Assembly (NCBI GenBank): GCA_016789605.1
Contig: JAEUQO010000222.1
Coordinates: 1 to 64,000 of the forward strand
Source of the DNA: Acidobacteriota bacterium
Lineage (GTDB): Bacteria; Acidobacteriota; Blastocatellia; RBC074
Direction of reading: 5' to 3'
DNA length: 64,000 nucleotides
This document shows positions 27,611 to 36,600 of this stretch, piece after piece (position 1 is the first letter of the stretch; the number at the start of each line of letters is the position of its first letter). Under the pieces are notes generated by a model. The model worked only from the letters and a program-made list of their open reading frames with translations. It was not told where the DNA came from and ran no database searches. A program made the translations under genes and the position numbers.

Positions 27611-27622
27611 TCCGCCGACAAC
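27593..27622. terminator. Hairpin spanning the stop codon of the acidic gene
   Basis: Arms 27593-27603 and 27612-27622 are a perfect 11-bp inverted repeat; the eight-base loop contains the TAA stop. No T-run follows. It may end the toxin/immunity message or protect its 3' end, and also faces the convergent cytochrome gene. Confidence 0.6.
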
Positions 27623-27686
27623 CTCGCGACGACAGATATCAGTCACCGCCAGCCTCTCGCCTCTTACTCTTCCGTTTCTGAACCAA

Positions 27687-28850
27687 TCAATTCGGATAGC
27701 TTTCGCCCGGCTTCACCACGCGAATCATATGATCCGTAAATTCAAAATGTGAGCCGGGGATTTCGTATCTTGGCATGTGACACGAAGCGCAGTTTGCCTT
27801 GCCGGTTTTGCAGGCTTTGGCTTTGGTTGAAGCCGCATTGGTTACGGCGCCTGTGGTTTGATGACAAGCCAGGCATTTTGCGTCGTAGCTGGCGACATCG
27901 TGCGACAACGGTTGATGAGGATTGTGGCAGGCAGTGCAACTGATGCGCCGGTCTTCCGGGTCATAACACGGGCTGTACGTAATGCGGTATGGCTGAAACC
28001 GCACATTCCCGATTCCGCGCAATCCCATCAAGGAAACCTGCTCCCAACTGCGGTGACATGCGCCGCAATATTGCTGCGACAAATCATACGCGCTCAAACT
28101 GTCTGGATTGAAGATCTGCCGATCCGCAGCAGTTTTGAGTTTCCCCGTTTTGGCCAGCGCAACGTGATCAGCGCCTGGTCCATGACAGGCTTCGCAGGTG
28201 ATGCCCGGCGTCATTTTATCCAGTTGCAATTTGGCTTCGCTGACGGCGGCGGTCGCGTGACAGCCAAAACAATCCTTTGTGTCGACGGATTGCATCACCC
28301 GCCCCAGAGCTTCTTCAATCGTGCGCGGTTCGGTTCCCGCAGGCACGCCCATCGTCAAATCCAATCCTTTGATTGACTGATAAAAACTCACGCGGCTTTC
28401 GTAAAACTGCCCTTGATGACGCAACACAAAAGTCTGGCCCATCTTGCTGGCGCCGAACGCCCAAGCCACCGGCACAGAAATCGTTTGCTGACCATCCGTC
28501 ACGGAATAAATGCTTTCGTTGCCTTTGCGCTCGACGGTATAGCGGTATTTGCCGCGCTTCAGGCTGAGCGACGGATATTGACGTAGCACACCGTATTCGG
28601 GCGGCAGTTCCAATGCCAAGGTCATGGCGTTGGCGTTATGCCCGGCGGCTTGTTGTTCGTGACAGTTGGCACAGGTTTTCGAGCCGACGTAACGGGCATT
28701 GGGCGGCGCCTGCGTGGGAGAAAACAATTTGTTCTGTGAACGAGCAGATTCCGCGCTGGGATCGCGCGCCAACATAGGCAAGAGCAACAGCGCCGCCGCC
28801 AGCAGCGACAATTGCAACATTCGTTTTCCCGACTTTGCCTCTTGCATCAT
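27687..28850 (-). CDS. Heptaheme cytochrome c
   Basis: A 387-residue exported multiheme cytochrome. Seven CxxCH motifs occur in order: CANCH, CFGCH, CEACH, CGACH, CTACH, CLACH and CASCH. The spacing (one N-terminal, then a CFGCH/CEACH pair, then four) and the ending CASCHMPRYEIPGSHFEFTDH resemble cytochrome c554-type proteins with His as distal ligands. A membrane/signal segment lies at the start (LQLSLLAAALLLLPML). The ATG at 28850 is one of two adjacent ATGs after the VWA stop; the start is uncertain and could be up to 33 bases earlier. Electron partner unknown. Confidence 0.9.
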   Translation of the reverse strand: MMQEAKSGKRMLQLSLLAAALLLLPMLARDPSAESARSQNKLFSPTQAPPNARYVGSKTCANCHEQQAAGHNANAMTLALELPPEYGVLRQYPSLSLKRGKYRYTVERKGNESIYSVTDGQQTISVPVAWAFGASKMGQTFVLRHQGQFYESRVSFYQSIKGLDLTMGVPAGTEPRTIEEALGRVMQSVDTKDCFGCHATAAVSEAKLQLDKMTPGITCEACHGPGADHVALAKTGKLKTAADRQIFNPDSLSAYDLSQQYCGACHRSWEQVSLMGLRGIGNVRFQPYRITYSPCYDPEDRRISCTACHNPHQPLSHDVASYDAKCLACHQTTGAVTNAASTKAKACKTGKANCASCHMPRYEIPGSHFEFTDHMIRVVKPGESYPN

Positions 28851-28860
28851 TTCTGGATGG

Positions 28861-31083
28861 TTACTTCGTTTGCGTCTCGCCAATCGTGAAAAACGCGTGC
28901 TCTTCTACCGCTTGCTGGTTCTGCTGAATGACGGCACGCACTTCGTAACGGCCAGCCTTGAACGTTTCCATCGGCACGGTAGCGATATAGGAAATGCGAC
29001 CTTGTGCGTCAGGCTCGCTGAGTTCCGGCGTTGCGCGTGCAAGAACTTCGCCGTCCAACAAAAATTCCAATGTCAGTTTTGGTTTGTCGCTCACGTCGCG
29101 CGCCGGGTAAACCACGAAATACAACGAAACCTTTGTGCCCGGCGCAGGCAAAATGGGATCGCCCAAATTGGGAATGATGCGCCCGGCGGAAAACAGCAAA
29201 GGGCTTTCTGAATCCTTGATATTCGGATCGGGTGGATTGGTGCGTTTGATGACGACGATGCTGCTCATCGCCACGCTTTGTCGCGGCGGAGGCACAATCA
29301 ACACGGCGCGGCGCGCGCTGATGCGTCCGCCCTGGCGGTCTTGCGCGACGGTTTCGAGCGTGTACCGGCCCGGCGTCAACCAGAAATTGTTTTCAAACAG
29401 ATAGCTGCGCGTTTGCAAAGCAGAAAGCTGATCGAGCGCGCCTTCGAGCGGTTGATCCTTGCTGAACTTTTGCACGACCTGCCCCTCTGCGGTTTTGAGC
29501 AACGCCAACAAAGCGAAATGTGTGCGATACACTTTCTTTTCCGCATCTGACTGAAACGTCAAATTCCCCAACGGAACTTCGAGCACCAGCGTGTGATGCG
29601 TGCTGGGCGCGTTGGATTCAAAGCGCATGGTGGCCGTTCGATATTCAAACTCGCGCGGCAGTTTGGTGGTTGAAAGCGCCGCCAGCAACGGCATCTCGAA
29701 ACCGGCCACGGGCGCGCCGCCGCTTTCGCCTGGCGGCAACGCAAAATAGCCATTGCGCGTTTGCAAAACCACCTCCGAACGCGATGTTTGCACTTTGATC
29801 GTGCGGAATTTGCCATCGTATTCGCGCGCCACCGGAGCGTAAGAGAGTTCGTAATAGCTGGCCAGTTCTGACGCAATGCGCCGCATCGGCGCGCGCAAAT
29901 CGTTCGTGTTGGCGATCAGAAAACCGCCGGTGCTTTCGGCAATGGTCGCCAGATTTTGTTGCGCGTCTTTCAGCACGGAAGATTCCGCCGTATCCATCGC
30001 CTTGATCTGTTCGGGCGTGACGGGTTGATTGCCGCGCGAACGCATTTGCTGTTCGTTGGCTTTGACGGCGGCGGCCAACGATTCACGCGCCGCGTCACTG
30101 GTGCGCGCAGTTTGCAATCCGCGCGCATCCACCGAATAGAAACTGACATTGGCGCGGTTGGCGTTGCTGATGGTCATTTGCAAGCGGTCTTTGAGCGCCG
30201 GGGTCACCACCAGACCTTCAGAAAAATACAGCACCGTTTTGCGGCCAATCAGCCGCTGCTGTTCTTTGATCAGGGCCATCAACGAATACAGCGACGAAGT
30301 CCCTTGCTGTTGCCGCTGTGAATCGTCGGTCATGCGCAAAATATCAATGGTCATTTGCGCCAGCTTGGCGTCAACTGCGGCTTGCCCGATGCCCGCTGCG
30401 CCGCCGTTTTGCGCGTTTGCCGACGCTGATTCCAAATTCGCCTGGGCCGACGTCAGCCGCTCCAATTCGCGGCGAATGGATTCTGATTGATCGGCAAATT
30501 GCGAAGCCGCCATGCCCGCCGCACGTTCCACCGCCGCTTTGAGTTTTTCGCGGTCGTTGGTGAATTGCTGCAACACGTTCAATCGCTGGTCGAGCGTGAA
30601 CACCGCGACCATCACGTTTTGCCCCAGTTCGGCGCGAATGAATTCCAGCGCGGCATTGCGCGCCAACACGCGCGACTCGTTATTGAGCCGTTCAAACACC
30701 AGCGTCACCAAATTGATCTGACGCAGCGGATCAACACTGGCATTATTCGCGGTTGCGCGCGCGCCGTTGCCGGCGGTTTTGTTTTCGCTCGCAATGGTTT
30801 CAACGCTGCGCCGCCGAAAAGAGGTGACCTGCTGTTTCACCCCATCCTCAAACACTTCCAGCTCTTCGGCTTTGAGGTCGTTGACCGGACGCCCGCGTTT
30901 GTCACGCACAACGACATCAAGCAGCACTTCTTCTGAACCAATGCGCAACGTGGCTTCCTGGCCGGCGGGCTTCTGTGACGTAGCCGTTTTGGTCGGCTCC
31001 TGCGCGGCCAGGCCACGCACGATCCACAGAGTGCAGACGGCAAACATGATGAACAACGCAACGCGCGTACTAGAGCGTGACAT
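28861..31083 (-). CDS. Secreted VWFA-related Acidobacterial-domain protein, large form
   Basis: A 740-residue exported protein (signal to about residue 27). The family opening LLDVVVRDKRGRPVNDLKAEELEVFEDGVKQQVTSF is followed by a von Willebrand A fold, but the MIDAS position reads VFERLNNES instead of DxSxS, so metal-dependent ligand binding may be lost. The fold ends around ELSYAPVAREYDGKFRTIKV. Two to three beta-rich modules follow. Such proteins are characteristic of Acidobacteriota and their role is not known. It is co-directional with the cytochrome after it (11 bases) and TPR genes before it. Confidence 0.88.
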   Translation of the reverse strand: MSRSSTRVALFIMFAVCTLWIVRGLAAQEPTKTATSQKPAGQEATLRIGSEEVLLDVVVRDKRGRPVNDLKAEELEVFEDGVKQQVTSFRRRSVETIASENKTAGNGARATANNASVDPLRQINLVTLVFERLNNESRVLARNAALEFIRAELGQNVMVAVFTLDQRLNVLQQFTNDREKLKAAVERAAGMAASQFADQSESIRRELERLTSAQANLESASANAQNGGAAGIGQAAVDAKLAQMTIDILRMTDDSQRQQQGTSSLYSLMALIKEQQRLIGRKTVLYFSEGLVVTPALKDRLQMTISNANRANVSFYSVDARGLQTARTSDAARESLAAAVKANEQQMRSRGNQPVTPEQIKAMDTAESSVLKDAQQNLATIAESTGGFLIANTNDLRAPMRRIASELASYYELSYAPVAREYDGKFRTIKVQTSRSEVVLQTRNGYFALPPGESGGAPVAGFEMPLLAALSTTKLPREFEYRTATMRFESNAPSTHHTLVLEVPLGNLTFQSDAEKKVYRTHFALLALLKTAEGQVVQKFSKDQPLEGALDQLSALQTRSYLFENNFWLTPGRYTLETVAQDRQGGRISARRAVLIVPPPRQSVAMSSIVVIKRTNPPDPNIKDSESPLLFSAGRIIPNLGDPILPAPGTKVSLYFVVYPARDVSDKPKLTLEFLLDGEVLARATPELSEPDAQGRISYIATVPMETFKAGRYEVRAVIQQNQQAVEEHAFFTIGETQTK

Positions 31084-31123
31084 TCAGGGCCTCCGAAAAA
31101 TAGGCGGTTAAGTGTCTGGGAAA

Positions 31124-32365
31124 TTAAGGTTGTGGTTTGGCATCTGACGCGATGCCTTCGCGTTCAGCGCGGCGAATTTTGTCCAGCCGCGCAAATTCGG
31201 CGCGGGCGCGGGCGGCATCCTGCGTACGCCCGGCACGGGCATAAGCGCGTGCCAACGCGAAATACATCTCCGGGCTGGTCGGCGCTAATTTCGCGCCTGT
31301 TTCCAGCTCTTTGATCGCGCGGTCAACGTCGCCGAGTTCCAGCAAGATACGGCCCAGCGCGTTGTGCGTGGCAAACAGTTCTGGCGCTAACCGAACGGCT
31401 TCTTCCGCATACGGTTTGCCTTCGGCATGTGCGCCGCGCTTGATGTACTCAAAAGCAATTTGCAGCCGCGCTGCCACGTGTTGGGGCGCAAGTTCCAGTT
31501 CGCGTCTGAATTCAGCCAGCGCGTCATCGGGCGTTCCGCGCAACAAAAACACACCATAGGCATAATGCACACCCGGTTCGTTGACATACGCCGCCACCAG
31601 ACCGCGGTATTCTGCGGCAGCTTCGTTGGTGCGATTGGTCGCCGCCAAATACGCCGCACGTCCTGCTTTGAATGTCATTTCGCGTTTGTCAGAAGGCACT
31701 TCAACAGGCAAATACGGCATCCGCAACATTGTCAAACCTAGCGCCAAGAGCAAATCCGGCGCGGGGTTATCAATACCGATGACCTTGATCAATGCGTCAT
31801 AGGCAAGTTCGTGTTGGGCAAAGCGGTTGTGCAAAATGGCTTCGTGATAACGCGCGACTAACCGCAATTCCTGATTGTCGCCTAACCCGAGCGCGTTGCC
31901 GCGCTGCAAATGATCCAGCGCCAATTCGTATTGTTTCAACTGAAATTCGCACAGGCCTAGCAAAGACAGCGCAGGGCCAAACTTGCTGTCGATGGCAACG
32001 AAATTGCGGAACGCATCACGCCCCTCTACATAACGATCACCTTCATAAAAAATCGTGCCGACATACCACCAGCCTTCTTTCCATTTCGGTTGTAAGCGCA
32101 GCGCCTGCAAGTACAACGACACGGCTTCGTCCAGGTTTTCTGCCGCACGCGCCGCGTCAGCACGCTGCGTCAATTGCTCAAACTGGGCAGAAGGCCTGGC
32201 AGAAGGCGCGGCGGTGTTTTTGGTTTTGGCAGGGCGTTTGGTTTGGGCAAGCGCAGCAAACTCAAAAGGCAAAAGGCAAACGGCAAAAAGCAAAAGGCAG
32301 CGCCGCAGCGCACAAAAGCGCAGCGCGTATCTGGCACCCAAGGATTGCGGCATAAGCCAATGCAT
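31124..32365 (-). CDS. Secreted TPR protein
   Basis: A 413-residue exported protein with a hydrophobic signal (about residues 12-40) and at least six TPR units, such as LDEAVSLYLQALRLQPKWKEGWWYVG and DVDRAIKELETGAKLAPTSPEMYFALA. The start is ambiguous: ATG at 32365 is used, an ATG at 32353 and a TTG at 32398 overlapping the preceding stop are possible. It belongs to a minus-strand series with another TPR gene and the VWA gene. Probably a periplasmic scaffold. Confidence 0.8.
   Translation of the reverse strand: MHWLMPQSLGARYALRFCALRRCLLLFAVCLLPFEFAALAQTKRPAKTKNTAAPSARPSAQFEQLTQRADAARAAENLDEAVSLYLQALRLQPKWKEGWWYVGTIFYEGDRYVEGRDAFRNFVAIDSKFGPALSLLGLCEFQLKQYELALDHLQRGNALGLGDNQELRLVARYHEAILHNRFAQHELAYDALIKVIGIDNPAPDLLLALGLTMLRMPYLPVEVPSDKREMTFKAGRAAYLAATNRTNEAAAEYRGLVAAYVNEPGVHYAYGVFLLRGTPDDALAEFRRELELAPQHVAARLQIAFEYIKRGAHAEGKPYAEEAVRLAPELFATHNALGRILLELGDVDRAIKELETGAKLAPTSPEMYFALARAYARAGRTQDAARARAEFARLDKIRRAEREGIASDAKPQP
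32262..32297. repeat. Iterated GGCAAAA-type microrepeat inside a signal-peptide region
   Basis: The plus strand shows AAAAGGC-AAAAGGC-AAACGGC-AAAAAGC-AAAAGGC, five imperfect heptamers. They encode the hydrophobic LLLFAVCLLPF of the TPR protein's signal. CTTTTGC iterations are known as dispersed intergenic elements in many bacteria; here the frame is open. Confidence 0.5.
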
Positions 32366-32394
32366 CGTATTCAGCAAATTTGGTTGTGTGGCGC

Positions 32395-33540
32395 TCAAGG
32401 CTTCGCGCCGGGTTGTTTTGCCTGTCGTTCGGCATTCAATTGATTGACGATTGCCTGTTCGCGGTCGCCGTCGGCTTTGCGCTTCAACCGATAATAGACG
32501 GTTGCCAGCATCACGTGCGCTTCGACAAAATCGGGCGCATCTTTGATCAACGCCTCAAGCACGGGCAGCGCTTGCGCGATCTTTCCCAGGCCGACATCCA
32601 CGCTGGCCAGATAAAACCGGGCGTTGGGTTCGTTGGGACGCACGGTCAGCGCGCGTTGAAAAAAGTCGCGCGCTTCATCCAGCTTTTGCTCTTGTTTGAG
32701 CAAGATGCCCATCTGCAAACAGGAAATGAAATCGTTGGGATTGTTGGCCAGTTCGCGACGAAAGGCGATTTGCGCGTCATCGGTGTTGCCCAAACGCACC
32801 AGCGTTTGTCCTAAAAATGAAAACACCGTCGGCAATTGCGGGTTCAATTCCGTCGCGCGTTGAAATTCCTTGCGCGCCTGTTCATTTTCGCCGATCAGCA
32901 AATGCGTGGTGCCAATCATTAGATGGGCTTCGGCAGAATCGCCATCGCGCAAAATGCGATCCAACAAGCGCTGCCCTTTTTCCATCTGCTTTTCGTTGAG
33001 ATAGGCCAGCCCCAACATATAAGCCAGCGCGCGATCATTCGGATTGGCCGCTTCAAAGGGCGCGAGCGATTCAATCACCTTGGTATATTCACCGGTGCGC
33101 AAATAACAGTCAGAGAGCAAATAACGCGCATTTTTGTTGTCGGGCTGTTCAGCCACGACGATCGTCAGTTCCTTGGCCGCCGACACAAAGCGCGCAATCT
33201 TGTAAAACGCGACTGCCAGATTGAACCGTATCCCCTGATTGCCGCCATCAAGACTGAGCGCACGTTGGTACTGTTCGATGGCGTCGGCAAATCGCCCCAA
33301 CCGCGCATAAACCACGCCCAGATTCGAGCGGGCATCCACACGTTCAGGACGTAACGCCAAAAACGCCTGATATTCGCGCAACGCGCCTTCCAGATCGCCA
33401 GCCTGATGCAATTGCACGGCACGCGCAAAAATCTGTTCCGGCTTTTCGGTGGCGCGGGCAGGGGCTTGGGCCGCTGCCGCCGACAAAAGCAACAGCGACA
33501 GACCGAGCGCCAAGACACAATGACAGACCAGATGACGCAT
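32395..33540 (-). CDS. Secreted TPR protein
   Basis: A 381-residue exported protein; signal peptide of about 25 residues ends SAAAAQAPA. Eight or more TPR units follow, for example LEGALREYQAFLALRPERVDARSNLGVVYARLG and KLDEARDFFQRALTVRPNEPNARFYLA. The ATG at 33540 starts the signal peptide; an extension to 33606 lies within the terminator hairpin and is rejected. Downstream the TPR/VWA/cytochrome series begins with almost no gaps, so this is the probable first gene of that operon. Confidence 0.85.
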   Translation of the reverse strand: MRHLVCHCVLALGLSLLLLSAAAAQAPARATEKPEQIFARAVQLHQAGDLEGALREYQAFLALRPERVDARSNLGVVYARLGRFADAIEQYQRALSLDGGNQGIRFNLAVAFYKIARFVSAAKELTIVVAEQPDNKNARYLLSDCYLRTGEYTKVIESLAPFEAANPNDRALAYMLGLAYLNEKQMEKGQRLLDRILRDGDSAEAHLMIGTTHLLIGENEQARKEFQRATELNPQLPTVFSFLGQTLVRLGNTDDAQIAFRRELANNPNDFISCLQMGILLKQEQKLDEARDFFQRALTVRPNEPNARFYLASVDVGLGKIAQALPVLEALIKDAPDFVEAHVMLATVYYRLKRKADGDREQAIVNQLNAERQAKQPGAKP

Positions 33541-33565
33541 GCGAGAAAACTTCTGTTGATAAAAA

Positions 33566-33597
33566 TGGGGGCGCTGCCAAATCGGACAGCGCCCCCA
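33566..33597 (-). terminator. Terminator of the 1196-residue TonB receptor gene
   Basis: Arms 33587-33597 and 33566-33576 form an 11-bp G/C-rich stem with a ten-base loop. Read on the minus strand it is followed by ATTTTTATC, a textbook intrinsic terminator 27 bases after the receptor stop. Confidence 0.88.
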
Positions 33598-33623
33598 GCT
33601 TACCACACGGTTAGAGCCGCGTT

Positions 33624-36600
33624 CTAGAAGGTGAACTTGGCGCCGAGCGTGATGATGCGGCGACCAAACTTGTTATCCGTGTACCGTCCGAAGTTGGCCT
33701 TCGTGAAGTCGTTCGGAACCAGTTTGGGCGTAGCCGAATCCGGGTTGTCGGTGACGTACTGCAAGTTCAGGTTGTTTTCCACCAACGACTTCAACGGATG
33801 GTTCAGGAAGTTGTTGGCCGAAATGCGGAACTGCAGCCGTTTGCCTTCGGAAATGGCGAAGACTTTCGACAACGTCAAGTCTTGCGAGTTGTATCCCGGA
33901 CCTTTCATGTACGGGAAGATATACGTGCCTGATTGGCCTTGCGCGGGTGGCGCAAAGCAGTTCAGGTTGGCGTATTGATTCTCGCCCAGACCTTTGCGCG
34001 GATCGCAGGTCAGGATCGGTTGCGCCGAGGTATTCGGCGTGCCGAGCACTGACGCAACGTTGCCCGGGTTGTAGATCGTCACGCGATCGGTGTCGGCACG
34101 ACCTGCGCAAAGCGCCGCCGTGGCCGGGTTATTTTTGGCAAAGCGGCAGGTTTGTTCCAACGAACCGCTCAGGCGGAAGTTAACGCTGTTGGCTTGCAAC
34201 GGATAACCGCTGGCGAATTGTGTAATACCGGACACCAGCCAGCCATCGAGCACGCCGCGCGCGAACTTGTTGTCCGCCTTCAAATAGTCTTTGGCGAAGT
34301 TGGGCAGTTCGACCGTGTACGCCACGTTGAACACGTGCGTGCGGTCATAGCCCAAAATGCCGTAGTTGTGACCGCGCAAGTCGAGCACGTCGGCCTGCGA
34401 GCCTTGGTTGCCACCGTTGCGAATGCCCAACGCCTTCGAGAAGGTGTAGGACGCCAGGAAGTTCACGCGACCGGTTTGGCGCGTCAACGTCGTTTGCAAC
34501 GAGTTGTAATTCTGGTAGGCGATGTGACGGACAACGTTGACCGCGCCGTATCCTTGGAAAGGACGGAACGCATCGCAGTTTTGTCCGGCTTGCGCTGCGG
34601 CACGGCATCCGGCCGTATTCAGCGGAACGAGGTTTTGGTCAGCGGTGAACAATTGATCGCGGCTGCGGTTACCGACGTAGGCGGTTTCCAACGTCAAGGC
34701 AAACGGCAGACGCTGTTGCAAGGTGAAGCTGTAGCTATCCACGAACGGCTGTTTGTCGTCCGTCGGATCGAGCGCTTCGAACGTATTGACCAGGTCGCCC
34801 GTGGTCGTACGCGCATCAATCGCCGCGAAACTGGTGTTCCCCGTGCTGCCCACGCGACGCAACCCAGCAGCAATGTCCAAACCGCTGGTCAACTGCGCAT
34901 CGTGGTAGTACGAACGGCCAAAGCCGCCACGCAACACCGTTTTGCCCGTGCCGAACAAATCCAGGGCGAAACCGACACGCGGCGCAGCATAAAGCGGACG
35001 CGTCGGTGCACCGGAAAGGGGCACACTGCTGTCTTTGGCATTCCACGACACCCCCGGCAATTTGCCCGCCCGAGCATCCGCCAGGTTGTATTTCGAGGCG
35101 TCAAACACGGCGAAACCATTGCCCTGGCGGTCATACCATTTGCCAAGGTGATAGAAACGCGCGCCCAGATCAACCGTCAGTTTGCGGTTCACCTTCCAGC
35201 TATCCGAGGCATAAAACTCGAACGTGTTGAAAGCGATATTACGCAAAACGTTCTTGGTGGATTCCTGATAATCGTTCAACCGGCCCAGCAGGATGTCAGC
35301 GACGGCGTTGCCGCTGCTGTTGCTGCCCCAGTTGGCGAAAACCGCCAGACCGTTCGAATTGTCATTGCCCGGCTGGTTGTTGATCACGTGTTCGTAATAA
35401 GCGCCAAATTTCAGCGTATGCGTCCCCACGACTTTCGTCATGTTGTCCGCCACGTTGAACAGGTGCTTGGTCGCAAACAGAATGGGATCGAAACCGCCCG
35501 GATTGAGCAGCGTCGGCCCTTCGCCCCAGGTCGTGAGCGACGGGATTTGATCCAAACCGCTCTTGAACAACCCTTTGAACGGAATGTTCAGCGCCGATTT
35601 CGACACTTTCTTCGGGTCTTTGAACTGGTTCGGGAAGTCAATGAAGCTATAACCGAAAACGACTTCATTGGTCAGCGTCGGCGTGAAAACGTGCGTCAAA
35701 CTGGCGCTGACGGAGTCCGAACGGTTAGGTGCTTCGACCGGCGTCGGATAAGGCACCTGCCCCGCATTGCGCCACCACAACCCGACCGGGAATTGTTGCA
35801 ATTCGGTCTGGACGTTGTAGCGCGCATAGAATTTGGTCTTTTCGCTGATGTTGTAATCAATACGCGTCAGCGTCTGCTTCATGTTCTGATCGAGCGAAAT
35901 CGCCTGGTTATAGTTGTAACCAAACGAATTGGTGCCCGGATCAGTGTTCGGCAGCGGCAGCAGGTTGATCAACGCACGGCCCGTCGGATCAATCAGGTTG
36001 GCCGGAATGCGGCCATTGACGATGCCGGTCAAGCCATTGTTGGCGTTGCCCGCAGGCGCTGTATTGAGCTGCGACGATTGCAACTTGGCCAGATAAGCCG
36101 CGTCGCTGAAATCGCCGTTGCGCATGGCTTCGGTTGGCACGCGCGAACGCAACAACCCCGTATCCAGACGTTGCCGGTACGCTTCAAAACCAACGAAGAA
36201 GAACAGCTTGTTGCGATCTTTGTTGAATTTGGTGCCAGGGATCAGCACTGGGCCGCCGAAGTTGCCGCCCGGGAAAAAGTAGCGATTTTCCGGACGCGGA
36301 ACGATCTCTTTACCGGTGGTGCGGTCACGCCCCTGGGCGTTGTTGATCCAGTCGTTCGCATTCAGCCCGAAATGACGCGCATAGAGGTAGGCTGAACCGT
36401 GAAATTCGCGGCCACCGCCTTTGGAAATGGCGGTCAAGACCACGGGGCCTTTAGAAACGTCGGCGCCGAAATTCGAGGTCGAGACTTTGAACTCTTCGAC
36501 CATTTCCGGGTTGATATTGATCGGGGTTGCACAGTTGCAGCCCGGATCGGAAACGTGTGCGCCGTCCGCCACGATGTCCAACGCGTCGGAACGCGTGCCG

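Noticed and set aside
34152..36395. A 747-codon open frame on the plus strand inside the first TonB receptor gene
   Set aside because: It is fully antisense to a gene with a strong start, signal peptide, receptor domains and terminator; its composition (Arg, His and Val rich) is that of a reading-frame shadow, and no family motif is visible.
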